From Candidatus Peregrinibacteria bacterium CG11_big_fil_rev_8_21_14_0_20_46_8 (GTDB taxonomy: Bacteria > Patescibacteriota > Gracilibacteria > UBA1369 > UM-FILTER-53-11): a stretch of 20,189 bases of DNA. The notes under the pieces are model-generated. The model worked only from the letters and a program-made list of their open reading frames with translations, was not told the DNA's origin and did no database searches. Positions within the stretch are counted from its first letter, which is position 1, and each line of letters opens with the position of its first letter. A program made the position numbers and the translations under genes. Positions 14,231 through 20,189 of this stretch are shown here, piece by piece. The DNA lies in contig PCVQ01000017.1 of the NCBI GenBank assembly GCA_002796025.1, forward strand, positions 1 to 20,189, in the 5' to 3' direction.

Positions 14231-15511
14231 TTACGCTTCACTAAATTCTTCTAAAGTTACTGTAATATTGAGAATTTCACCGCCCCGCCATACTTTGAGC
14301 CGCAATGTATCACCCGGTGCATGTTCCCGGACAATCATACTGAGTTCGTTATTTTCATCTATTTTTTCCGCGTTGACCTCGAGAATTACATCATCAATCC
14401 TTAAACCCGCCTTTTCTGCCGGACTATCGGGAATGATGCCGAATTCGCCCCGGCTGCGGTCGCCGGTAATAAGCGCACCGTACTCGAGATCATCGAGTTT
14501 CATCTGCGCAGCCCGCTCTTCATTTAAAATGATATGCCGCACACCAAGTACAGGACGAATAATTCTTCCGTGTTTTGCAACACTTTCTAACGCCGGTTTA
14601 ATTTGATTGATCGGTATTGCAAAACCAATTCCAGTTGCGGCGGCATCGATCGCTGTGTTTACTCCAACGACTTGTCCGGCCAAATTAATGAGAGGACCGC
14701 CGCTGTTTCCAAAATTAATTGCCGCATCGGTTTGAATGAGACCGGTGAGCAGTTCGGAAAATTGCCCGCTGCTGTCGCCGGCTTGAATATCTCTTCCAAT
14801 AGCGCTGACAATTCCTGATGTCACACTATTTGCATACTCGCCGCGTGCATTTCCAATTGCCAAGACATTTTGTCCGACTTGTAATTTTGTGGAATCACCC
14901 AGCTCAACTTTGGGCATATTTTTAGGCTTGGGTCCGAATTCCCGCTCTTCACCGGTTCTGCGCTCTTCATCACGCCTGCCTTTTTCGTGCAGTTGAATAA
15001 TTGCAAGATCGTTTACCGGATCGCGTGCAATGACCTCAACATCGTATTCAACACCTTCATTGGTAAGAGCGCTGTAGTCGGCTTGAGGATCATTCACGAC
15101 GTGCTTATTCGTAATTGCTAAGCCATCTTCTTGGATAATGAATCCCGTTCCGCCGCCTACACGCAGACGTTCGGTTTCAGGCTGCTGTTGTTGCGGTTGT
15201 TGCTCCGGTATACCGAAAAAATCACGAAAAAAGGGATCGTTAAAAAATGGATCTCTGCCTTGATTCATAAAAACTTCAACATCTTTTGTTGCAACTACGC
15301 TTAGAACTGCCGGCGCAACTTTTTCGATTGCTGCAATCGTATCCGATTCTTCTACAAAGGCCCGCTCTTCAATAATGCGAGAAGGATCGCCATTTTGATT
15401 TATTTGGTTTGGTTGAATAAGTGATGCAGCAATTCCGCCGCCAACAGCACCAGAAATAAGTGCAACGCCCGCAAAGAGCGCAACAGTCTTTGAAAAAGAA
15501 AATGTATTCAT
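14231..15511 (-). CDS. htrA: HtrA/DegP-family serine protease with PDZ domain
   Basis: 426 aa from the ATG at 15511. The frame is open up to 15625, but that extension crosses both promoters. A membrane anchor or signal lies at about 8-32 (VALFAGVALISGAVGGGIAA). A low-complexity PQQQQ stretch is at 105-111. The trypsin-like protease domain spans about 115-310 with the full triad: His137 in ITNKHVV, Asp168 in DPVNDLAII and Ser270 in FGNSGGPL. One PDZ domain spans about 320-422 (GLRIDDVILEVNAEKI, REHAPGDTLRLKVWRGG). A charged Glu/Arg insert sits at about 178-195. HtrA proteases degrade or refold damaged proteins outside the membrane. The gene lies 100 nt upstream of a secreted cysteine-rich protein and a giant membrane protein on the same strand, possible clients. 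It is divergent from the 5-formyl-THF cyclo-ligase gene with interleaved promoters. Confidence 0.96.
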   Translation of the reverse strand: MNTFSFSKTVALFAGVALISGAVGGGIAASLIQPNQINQNGDPSRIIEERAFVEESDTIAAIEKVAPAVLSVVATKDVEVFMNQGRDPFFNDPFFRDFFGIPEQQPQQQQPETERLRVGGGTGFIIQEDGLAITNKHVVNDPQADYSALTNEGVEYDVEVIARDPVNDLAIIQLHEKGRRDEERRTGEEREFGPKPKNMPKVELGDSTKLQVGQNVLAIGNARGEYANSVTSGIVSAIGRDIQAGDSSGQFSELLTGLIQTDAAINFGNSGGPLINLAGQVVGVNTAIDAAATGIGFAIPINQIKPALESVAKHGRIIRPVLGVRHIILNEERAAQMKLDDLEYGALITGDRSRGEFGIIPDSPAEKAGLRIDDVILEVNAEKIDENNELSMIVREHAPGDTLRLKVWRGGEILNITVTLEEFSEA

Positions 15512-15536
15512 GAGTGTAAAAGTTAGATGAGTTATT

Positions 15537-15564
15537 ATTTTAATAGATTTTTTTGCCCTTTCAA
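15537..15564 (-). promoter_or_regulatory. Promoter of htrA
   Basis: The minus strand reads TTGAAA (15564-15559), a 16-nt spacer, then TAAAAT (15542-15537), 25 nt before the ATG. Its -35 box directly abuts the -35 box of the divergent cyclo-ligase promoter, so the two polymerase footprints overlap. Confidence 0.65.
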
Positions 15565-15582
15565 GTTGTGCCGGGGTACTAT
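15553..15582 (+). promoter_or_regulatory. Promoter of the cyclo-ligase/glyA unit
   Basis: TTGCCC (15553-15558), an 18-nt spacer, TACTAT (15577-15582), then ATG at 15589 after 6 nt. A leaderless transcript is predicted. It is interleaved with the htrA promoter. Confidence 0.5.
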
Positions 15583-15588
15583 GTATGT

Positions 15589-16137
15589 ATGACTCGAGAA
15601 GATAAAGATATGATACGTGTTGCAAAACGAGCAGAACGTGATACTGAGCCGCTTATGGAAAGGCAGAAAAAGAGCTTGTCTATTGCTAAAAACGCCCTCG
15701 AACTCCAGCTTCTTTCAAAAGCACGGACCATTTTTTCTTATTTGCCAACGCAAAGTGAGGTGGACACGCATCCTATTCTCTGGGAATTACCAGGCGCGAC
15801 TATTTTGGTGCCAAAAATGATTGATGACAAAATTGTTGCTTGCATAAAAAAAGATTTAGTTCCGGGCTATCTTGGCATTGAAGAGCCGCGCGAATGTGAG
15901 CAAATTCCCCTCGACGAAATTGATGTTGTGCTGATTCCCGGAATTGCCTTTGATGAAAAGGGAAATCGTATCGGGCGCGGTATGGGTCACTTTGACCGCT
16001 TTTTAAAAAAAGTAGAGTGTCCAATAATTGGGCTGGCCTTTGAATTCCAAATCGTTGAAAAAATTCCGACCGACTCGTATGATGTGCCAGTCGACATGAT
16101 TGTGACCGAACGGCGAATCATCGACTGTACACATTAA
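15589..16137 (+). CDS. 5-formyltetrahydrofolate cyclo-ligase
   Basis: 182 aa, normal for the family (also called MTHFS, YgfA or FthC). It uses ATP to convert 5-formyl-THF to 5,10-methenyl-THF, clearing an inhibitory storage form made as a side product of serine hydroxymethyltransferase. A basic helical N-terminus is followed by ARTIFSYLPTQSEVDT, then LGIEEPRECEQI, and the hallmark VLIPGIAFDEKGNRIGRGMG with HFDRFL (nucleotide and folate site), and VPVDMIVTERRII at the end. The ATG at 15589 is 6 nt after a -10 box. An upstream TTG at 15553 is in frame but lies in the promoter. glyA follows after 11 nt, which fits functionally because SHMT generates 5-formyl-THF. Confidence 0.93.
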   Translation: MTREDKDMIRVAKRAERDTEPLMERQKKSLSIAKNALELQLLSKARTIFSYLPTQSEVDTHPILWELPGATILVPKMIDDKIVACIKKDLVPGYLGIEEPRECEQIPLDEIDVVLIPGIAFDEKGNRIGRGMGHFDRFLKKVECPIIGLAFEFQIVEKIPTDSYDVPVDMIVTERRIIDCTH

Positions 16138-16148
16138 CCCATTTTCCT

Positions 16149-17396
16149 ATGTCTGCACTTCAAGCTAAGGATCCGGCGGTCTATAAGATTTTGCATGCCG
16201 AGATGGAAAGGCAGGCATACGGATTAGAATTAATTCCTTCAGAAAATTATGTGAGCGAGGCGGTGCTTGAGGCTGTGGGATCGATTTTTACAAATAAATA
16301 TTCGGAAGGGTATCCGCGAAAACGGTACTATGGCGGTCAGGAGTTTGTGGATCAAGTTGAAGAGCTTGCAATTGAGCGCGCAAAAAAACTTTTTAATGCC
16401 GAGCATGTGAATGTGCAGCCGTACTCCGGGAGTCCGGCAAATACTGCCGTCTTTTTTGGACTTTTGGAGTATCAAGATACGATTATGGGATTAAAGCTCG
16501 ATCAAGGCGGTCATATTACCCATGGATTGTCCGTAAGTTATTCGGGCAAGTTTCATAAAGTTGCACCGTACTTTGTTGATAAAGAATCGCACCGAATAGA
16601 TATGGATGATGTGCGGCGGATTGCGCATGAAGCCAAGCCAAAGTTAATTATTGCAGGATATACCGCATATCCTCGCGACATCGACTGGAAAACATTCCGC
16701 GAAATTGCCGACGAAGTCGGCGCGATTGCCATGGCGGATATCTCACATATTGCCGGATTAATTGCCGGCGGGCAGCTTGCTAATCCATTTGATTTTGGAT
16801 TTGATGTGGTTACTACTACGACGCACAAGACGCTCCGCGGTCCGCGCAGTGCGATAATTATGTGCAAGGAGCAGTACGCTAAGCCCATCGACAAGGCAGT
16901 TTTTCCTGGTTTGCAAGGCGGCCCGCACGATCATGTAACTGCGGCAAAAGCGGTTGCCTTTGGTGAGGCGCTTCGTCCGGAATTTAAAGAGTATGCTGCG
17001 CAAATTATTAAAAATGCTCAGGCGCTTGGTGAGTCGCTGAGTAAGCTGGGTTGGAAGTTAATTACCGGAGGTACCGATAATCACTTGCTGCTTGCCGATA
17101 TGACCGATGTTGGCTGTACGGGTATGGAGGCAGAGGAGTCATTAGATAAGGCAGGAATAACCGTAAATAAAAATACTGTGCCTTATGATCCGCGCAAACC
17201 GTTTGACCCAAGCGGCATTCGCTTTGGCACGCCGGCCATTACTACCCGCGGGCTTACAGAAGAGCATATGGAGCAGCTTGCCCAGTGGATGCACAAAGCC
17301 GTAACCAACTGGAAAGACGATGCCGTACTGGCCGGAATTCACGAAGAGGTCAAGGAACTTGGGAAAAAGTTTCCTGTTCCTGGGATTTCGTTGTAG
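16149..17396 (+). CDS. glyA: Serine hydroxymethyltransferase
   Basis: 415 aa, the standard bacterial length. It is a PLP enzyme that interconverts serine plus THF with glycine plus 5,10-methylene-THF in the cytosol. LELIPSENYVSEAV (about 26-40), NKYSEGYPRKRYYGG, NVQPYSGSPAN and MADISHIAGLIAGG are all family blocks. The PLP lysine is Lys227 in TTTTHKTLRGPR. The C-terminal part contains GIRFGTPAITTRGL. It is the second gene after the cyclo-ligase gene (11-nt gap, no Shine-Dalgarno). Its two products, glycine and methylene-THF, supply PurD and FolD, both encoded in this window. It ends at a TAG. A hairpin and tRNA-Leu follow on the same strand within 40 nt. Confidence 0.98.
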   Translation: MSALQAKDPAVYKILHAEMERQAYGLELIPSENYVSEAVLEAVGSIFTNKYSEGYPRKRYYGGQEFVDQVEELAIERAKKLFNAEHVNVQPYSGSPANTAVFFGLLEYQDTIMGLKLDQGGHITHGLSVSYSGKFHKVAPYFVDKESHRIDMDDVRRIAHEAKPKLIIAGYTAYPRDIDWKTFREIADEVGAIAMADISHIAGLIAGGQLANPFDFGFDVVTTTTHKTLRGPRSAIIMCKEQYAKPIDKAVFPGLQGGPHDHVTAAKAVAFGEALRPEFKEYAAQIIKNAQALGESLSKLGWKLITGGTDNHLLLADMTDVGCTGMEAEESLDKAGITVNKNTVPYDPRKPFDPSGIRFGTPAITTRGLTEEHMEQLAQWMHKAVTNWKDDAVLAGIHEEVKELGKKFPVPGISL

Positions 17397-17405
17397 AATA
17401 CGCGC

Positions 17406-17423
17406 GCCCATTTAGATATGGGC
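17406..17423 (+). other. Hairpin between glyA and tRNA-Leu
   Basis: GCCCAT (17406-17411), 6-nt loop, ATGGGC (17418-17423). The following sequence (AAACCCTT) is not a U-tract, so if it is a terminator it is an atypical one. It could equally be a processing stem at the 5' side of the tRNA. Confidence 0.4.
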
Positions 17424-17431
17424 AAACCCTT

Positions 17432-17518
17432 GCCCAGGTGGCGGAATTGGTAGACGCACCACCTTGAGGGGGTGGCGGGCTCCGGCCTGTGGAAGTTCGA
17501 ATCTTCTCCTGGGCACCA
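17432..17518 (+). tRNA. tRNA-Leu (anticodon GAG)
   Basis: 87 nt including an encoded CCA end. The acceptor GCCCAGG (17432-17438) pairs with CCTGGGC (17508-17514), followed by A and CCA (17515-17518). The anticodon stem is CCACC/GGTGG around the loop TTGAGGG, so the anticodon is GAG at 17466-17468 (reads CUC and CUU). A long variable arm (class II tRNA) and a T-loop TTCGAAT are present, as expected for leucine. The 3' end is 4 nt from the stop codon of the convergent NADH dehydrogenase gene, with no terminator visible between. Confidence 0.96.
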
Positions 17519-17522
17519 TGTT

Positions 17523-18806
17523 TTAATCATTCCCCACAAATACATTCGTATCGTGGAGCCACTTTTTGAGTGCGTACCAAAAGGGAAGGATGGAGAGTGC
17601 GTATTTTAAATCTACGAGACGGCGCAAATACCAGCACCAGCGCCCTTTAAAAATATGGCTGTTGGTTTTCCAAATCGCATACTTTCCGCCGAGCGGCACA
17701 ATAAAGCCGCGGTACTTTGGGCGGTAGCGTTTAAGATTTTCATTTTCAATCGCCGTTGCGATATTGCGGGCAATGAGCTTGCCTTGCTCAAAGGCCAGCT
17801 GCGCGAGCATGGGTACCGGCTTGCCTGTTGCGTAATCGATGATTTCTGCATTGTCGCCGCCTGCAAAAACTTCCGGATGTCTGCTGAGCTGCAGGAATTC
17901 ATTCACTTGAAGTGCGCCGCGCTTGTTTACTTCCTCAAAACTTTGTGCCACAAGCGGATTTGGTTTTACTCCTCCCGTCCAAAAGACCATGTCGGCAGGC
18001 AGCAGCTGCTCTTTGCCTCCGTGCTTCACATAGACATATTCGTCCGTAACTTTGGTGATGTAGCTTTGCAATCGCACAATAATGCCGCACTCATAGAGGC
18101 GGCGCGAGACAAGTTTAGAGAGTTTTTTATCGTCGCCAAGAAAATATTCGCCTCCCTCAATAATCGTAATGTGTACTGCGCTCCGCGGATAGTTAAATTT
18201 CTTGCAGATTTTTTTGATGCAGCCGGGCAGCTCACTTGCAAACTCAACACCGGTAAAGCCGCCGCCGCCAATAATAATATCCACAGAGGTGCGTTTCTTC
18301 TTCTCTTCCCACAGTTTGTGAAAGTGATAGTCCAAATGGCAGTTAATCGCCAGACTGTCCGCCATAGTTTTGAGCGGCAGTGAGTGCTCTTCCAGCCCGG
18401 GAATATTGTAGTAATTTGTCACACTCCCAAGCGCAACGACAAGATAGTCGTACTCAATCTCACCATGATGCGAGAGTGTGAGCTGTTTTTTATGGGGATC
18501 TATTTTGCTCACACGCGCTTTAATGAATGTTACACGCCGTTTATTAATAAGCGATGCAATGGGCGTTGCAACCGTATCTTTCAATTTTGTGAGACAGACA
18601 GGGTTGATTTTTTCATTATACGCAGTCGCAATTTCGTAGAGATCGGGTGTGTAAATATGCACATCGTTTTCATCGATTAAAATGATATCGTGTGTTTTTT
18701 TGAGGCGATCACTTAACTCGCGCACCACTTGCAGGCCGGCAAAGCCCGCGCCGAGCACCACGATGCTTTTCTTTGTGTCATTTGCCTTTTTTTTCTTTTG
18801 TGGCAT
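17523..18806 (-). CDS. ndh: Type II NADH dehydrogenase-like FAD flavoprotein
   Basis: 427 aa. Family members oxidise NADH and pass electrons to quinone, or in some relatives to another acceptor, without pumping protons. The FAD-binding Rossmann motif is VLGAGFAGL (17-25). The second, NADH-binding motif is IIIGGGGFTGVEFASEL (177-193). The C-terminal FAD motif HPEVFAGGDNA is at 310-320, followed by PMLAQLAFEQGKLIARNI. The last 50 residues are rich in Trp, Tyr, Leu and basic residues (WCWYLRRLVDLKYALSILPFWYALKKWL), the kind of amphipathic tail that attaches NDH-2 to the membrane. The N-terminal KKKK stretch is a short cytosolic extension. No other respiratory gene is in view, so the acceptor is uncertain. 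The gene is divergent from the phosphoketolase gene and convergent with tRNA-Leu. Confidence 0.88.
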   Translation of the reverse strand: MPQKKKKANDTKKSIVVLGAGFAGLQVVRELSDRLKKTHDIILIDENDVHIYTPDLYEIATAYNEKINPVCLTKLKDTVATPIASLINKRRVTFIKARVSKIDPHKKQLTLSHHGEIEYDYLVVALGSVTNYYNIPGLEEHSLPLKTMADSLAINCHLDYHFHKLWEEKKKRTSVDIIIGGGGFTGVEFASELPGCIKKICKKFNYPRSAVHITIIEGGEYFLGDDKKLSKLVSRRLYECGIIVRLQSYITKVTDEYVYVKHGGKEQLLPADMVFWTGGVKPNPLVAQSFEEVNKRGALQVNEFLQLSRHPEVFAGGDNAEIIDYATGKPVPMLAQLAFEQGKLIARNIATAIENENLKRYRPKYRGFIVPLGGKYAIWKTNSHIFKGRWCWYLRRLVDLKYALSILPFWYALKKWLHDTNVFVGND

Positions 18807-18815
18807 ATCCCTTCT

Positions 18816-18824
18816 ATTATACCA
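18816..18824 (-). promoter_or_regulatory. Extended -10 promoter of the NADH dehydrogenase gene
   Basis: The minus strand reads TGG followed by TATAAT (18824-18816), an extended -10 with a perfect hexamer, 9 nt from the ATG at 18806. No good -35 is present, as is common with extended -10 promoters. The leader would be about 3 nt. Confidence 0.65.
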
Positions 18825-18831
18825 TGGATTG

Positions 18832-18860
18832 TTGCCGAAATCGCCCTTTTATAGTAAAAT
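18832..18860 (+). promoter_or_regulatory. Promoter of the phosphoketolase gene
   Basis: TTGCCG (18832-18837), a 17-nt spacer, TAAAAT (18855-18860). The ATG at 18886 is 25 nt downstream, giving a leader of about 18-19 nt with no Shine-Dalgarno. The element begins 7 bp beyond the divergent extended -10 box. Confidence 0.65.
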
Positions 18861-18885
18861 AACAAGATATTGTAACCTACAAATT

Positions 18886-20189
18886 ATGCCGAAAAAAAGC
18901 GTCAGTCCATGGTTTGAAAAATACTTGCGATATACCAACTATATTGGTGCGGCGCAGCTCTATCTGAAGGACAACTTTTTAATGAAGGCGCCGCTGGAGC
19001 CAAAGCATGTTAAAGATAGAATTCTTGGCCACTGGGGAACCGTGCCTGGCATTAACTTTGTATATGCTCATTTGAACTATTTAATTTCACAGCACGATGA
19101 TGCAAATATTCTCTTTATGGCTGGAAGCGGTCATGGTGCGCCGGCTGTATTAGCCAATTTATTTGCCGAGGGTACACTTGGCGAATACTATCCCGAATGT
19201 ACACGAGACCTTAAAGGAATGGGCTATTTGCTTAAGCAGTTTAGTTGGCCTAATGGCTTTCCGAGTCATACGAATCCAACTACGCCCGGTAGTATTCATG
19301 AAGGAGGGGAGTTGGGATACTCGCTTGCCACAGCCTATGGGGCAATTATGGATAATCCCGACTTGATTGTAGCGTGTTTAATTGGAGATGGAGAGGCAGA
19401 AAGCGGTCCGCTTGCGGCTGCCTGGCATAGTAATAAATTTATGAATCCAGCAGAGAGCGGCGCGGTATTGCCTATTTTGCATGTAAATGGATATAAAATT
19501 TCGGGTCCGACAATCTATGCAACAATGAGTGATGAGGAATTGACCAACTATTTTAGTGGCCTTGGATATGAGATTAAAATTGTAAATGGCTCCGAAGCGC
19601 ATGAAGAGATGATTGAAGCTTTGCAGTGGGCCTACACCTCTATTCGTGAGACTCAAAAAAAGGCGCGTGCTACAAAAAAGATTATTCAACCACGCTGGCC
19701 GGTTATTTTGTATAAAAATGAGAAGGGACATAGCGGTGTGAAGTCGTATGATGGCAAAAAGATTGAGGGGAATTTCCGCTCGCATGGAATTCCGATTGCT
19801 CCATGTAAAGATGAAGGTCAGCGTGCAGTTCTTGAAAAATGGCTTAACTCATATAATGTGCAAGAATTGGTTGATAGTAAGGGACATCCGCTCCCCGAGA
19901 TTTTGGAGTTTGTGCCAACAGGAAAGGCTCGCATGGGTATGAATAAGCATGCGTTTGGCGGCAATTTGCGAAAAAAATTAATCCTGCCGGATCTCAAGCA
20001 TTATGAAGTCCGAATGCGAAAGCCGGGAGAAAAGGTCGAACGCAATACCGGAGTTGCCGGAGAATTTTTGCGCGATCTTATCGAGGATAATCCTACAAAT
20101 TTTCGCTTTATGTGTCCGGATGAGACAGATTCCAATAAACTTGGTGCGATGTTTGAAAAGACGGGGCGCGCTTATATTTGGCCGTTGAA
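18886..20189 (+). CDS. xfp: Xylulose-5-phosphate/fructose-6-phosphate phosphoketolase, 5' part
   Basis: 434 codons are visible and the frame runs off the right edge; complete family members have about 790-830 residues, so roughly half is present. The enzyme uses thiamine diphosphate and phosphate to split xylulose-5-P (and often fructose-6-P) into acetyl-phosphate plus glyceraldehyde-3-P or erythrose-4-P. Diagnostic blocks are ILGHWGTVPGINFVYAHLN, GSGHGAPAVLANLFAEGTL, QFSWPNGFPSHTNPTTPGSI with HEGGELGYSL, the ThDP-binding segment IGDGEAESGPLAAAWHSNKF, VLPILHVNGYKISGPT and WPVILYKNEKGHSG. This implies ATP production through acetyl-phosphate and acetate kinase. The ATG at 18886 fits the promoter and the family N-terminus. 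Substrate preference cannot be judged from this half. Confidence 0.96.
   Translation, partial: MPKKSVSPWFEKYLRYTNYIGAAQLYLKDNFLMKAPLEPKHVKDRILGHWGTVPGINFVYAHLNYLISQHDDANILFMAGSGHGAPAVLANLFAEGTLGEYYPECTRDLKGMGYLLKQFSWPNGFPSHTNPTTPGSIHEGGELGYSLATAYGAIMDNPDLIVACLIGDGEAESGPLAAAWHSNKFMNPAESGAVLPILHVNGYKISGPTIYATMSDEELTNYFSGLGYEIKIVNGSEAHEEMIEALQWAYTSIRETQKKARATKKIIQPRWPVILYKNEKGHSGVKSYDGKKIEGNFRSHGIPIAPCKDEGQRAVLEKWLNSYNVQELVDSKGHPLPEILEFVPTGKARMGMNKHAFGGNLRKKLILPDLKHYEVRMRKPGEKVERNTGVAGEFLRDLIEDNPTNFRFMCPDETDSNKLGAMFEKTGRAYIWPL

Noticed and set aside
15512..15625. Longer start for HtrA at 15625
   Set aside because: The extension covers the htrA promoter and the divergent cyclo-ligase start. The 15511 ATG leads directly into a proper membrane anchor.
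17391..17418. Separate promoter for tRNA-Leu (TTGTAG, 16 nt, TAGATA)
   Set aside because: The -10 match is poor and overlaps the hairpin. Co-transcription with glyA is at least as likely.
17655..18383. 242-codon open frame on the + strand inside the NADH dehydrogenase gene
   Set aside because: It lies entirely antisense to a gene with intact FAD and NADH motifs. Its translation is cysteine- and arginine-rich with no domain pattern, and it has no promoter.

Overview
The window looks like bacterial chromosome from a small-genome, fermentative lineage. Patescibacteria/CPR is my best guess, but this is inference from gene style and not from a marker gene. The gaps between genes are short. Almost no gene has a recognisable Shine-Dalgarno site, and several promoters sit so close to the start codon that the mRNA would be leaderless. 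Two large proteins have no recognisable family. TGA ends tmk and is not read as an amino acid, so the glycine-TGA code of Gracilibacteria/Absconditabacteria does not apply. No phage, insertion sequence or CRISPR array is visible.

Layout. 1-674 (-): 5' part of a DUF1385/YqhQ-like membrane protein, running off the left edge. 704-1719 (+): a dUTPase-family protein and a thymidylate-kinase-like protein, a small dTTP-supply unit. 1720-2190: an AT-rich insert with a 96-aa gene of unknown function under a near-consensus promoter, followed by a second, diverged copy of the tmk 3' end. 2179-2892 (-): class I SAM-dependent methyltransferase. 3061-6810 (+): folD, purF and purD (one-carbon metabolism plus the PurF and PurD steps of purine synthesis). 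6896-10003 (+): a membrane-anchored family-5 solute-binding protein followed 3 nt later by a HAMP/SpoIIE-type phosphatase, with no ABC permease or ATPase genes nearby. 15511 down to 9975 (-): an HtrA protease, a secreted cysteine-rich 353-aa protein, and a 1030-aa single-span membrane protein with degenerate repeats. 15589-17396 (+): 5-formyltetrahydrofolate cyclo-ligase and glyA, then tRNA-Leu(GAG) at 17432-17518. 18806-17523 (-): type II NADH dehydrogenase-like flavoprotein. 18886 to the right edge (+): phosphoketolase, incomplete.

How the genes fit together. GlyA makes 5,10-methylene-THF and glycine, FolD converts methylene-THF to 10-formyl-THF, and the cyclo-ligase returns 5-formyl-THF to the pool. 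PurF makes phosphoribosylamine and PurD joins it to glycine. Phosphoketolase and the NADH dehydrogenase suggest pentose/hexose fermentation to acetyl-phosphate with a separate route for NADH oxidation. The solute-binding protein/phosphatase pair and the HtrA/353-aa/1030-aa set look like envelope sensing and envelope functions. These two sets are the best places to look for something undescribed.

Promoter reading gives a clear picture. Eleven promoter candidates fall into two classes: the -10 box lies either 6-10 nt upstream of the start codon (leaderless or nearly so) or 25-27 nt upstream. Three divergent gene pairs have physically interleaved promoters. Only weak hairpins and no classical U-tract terminators were seen.
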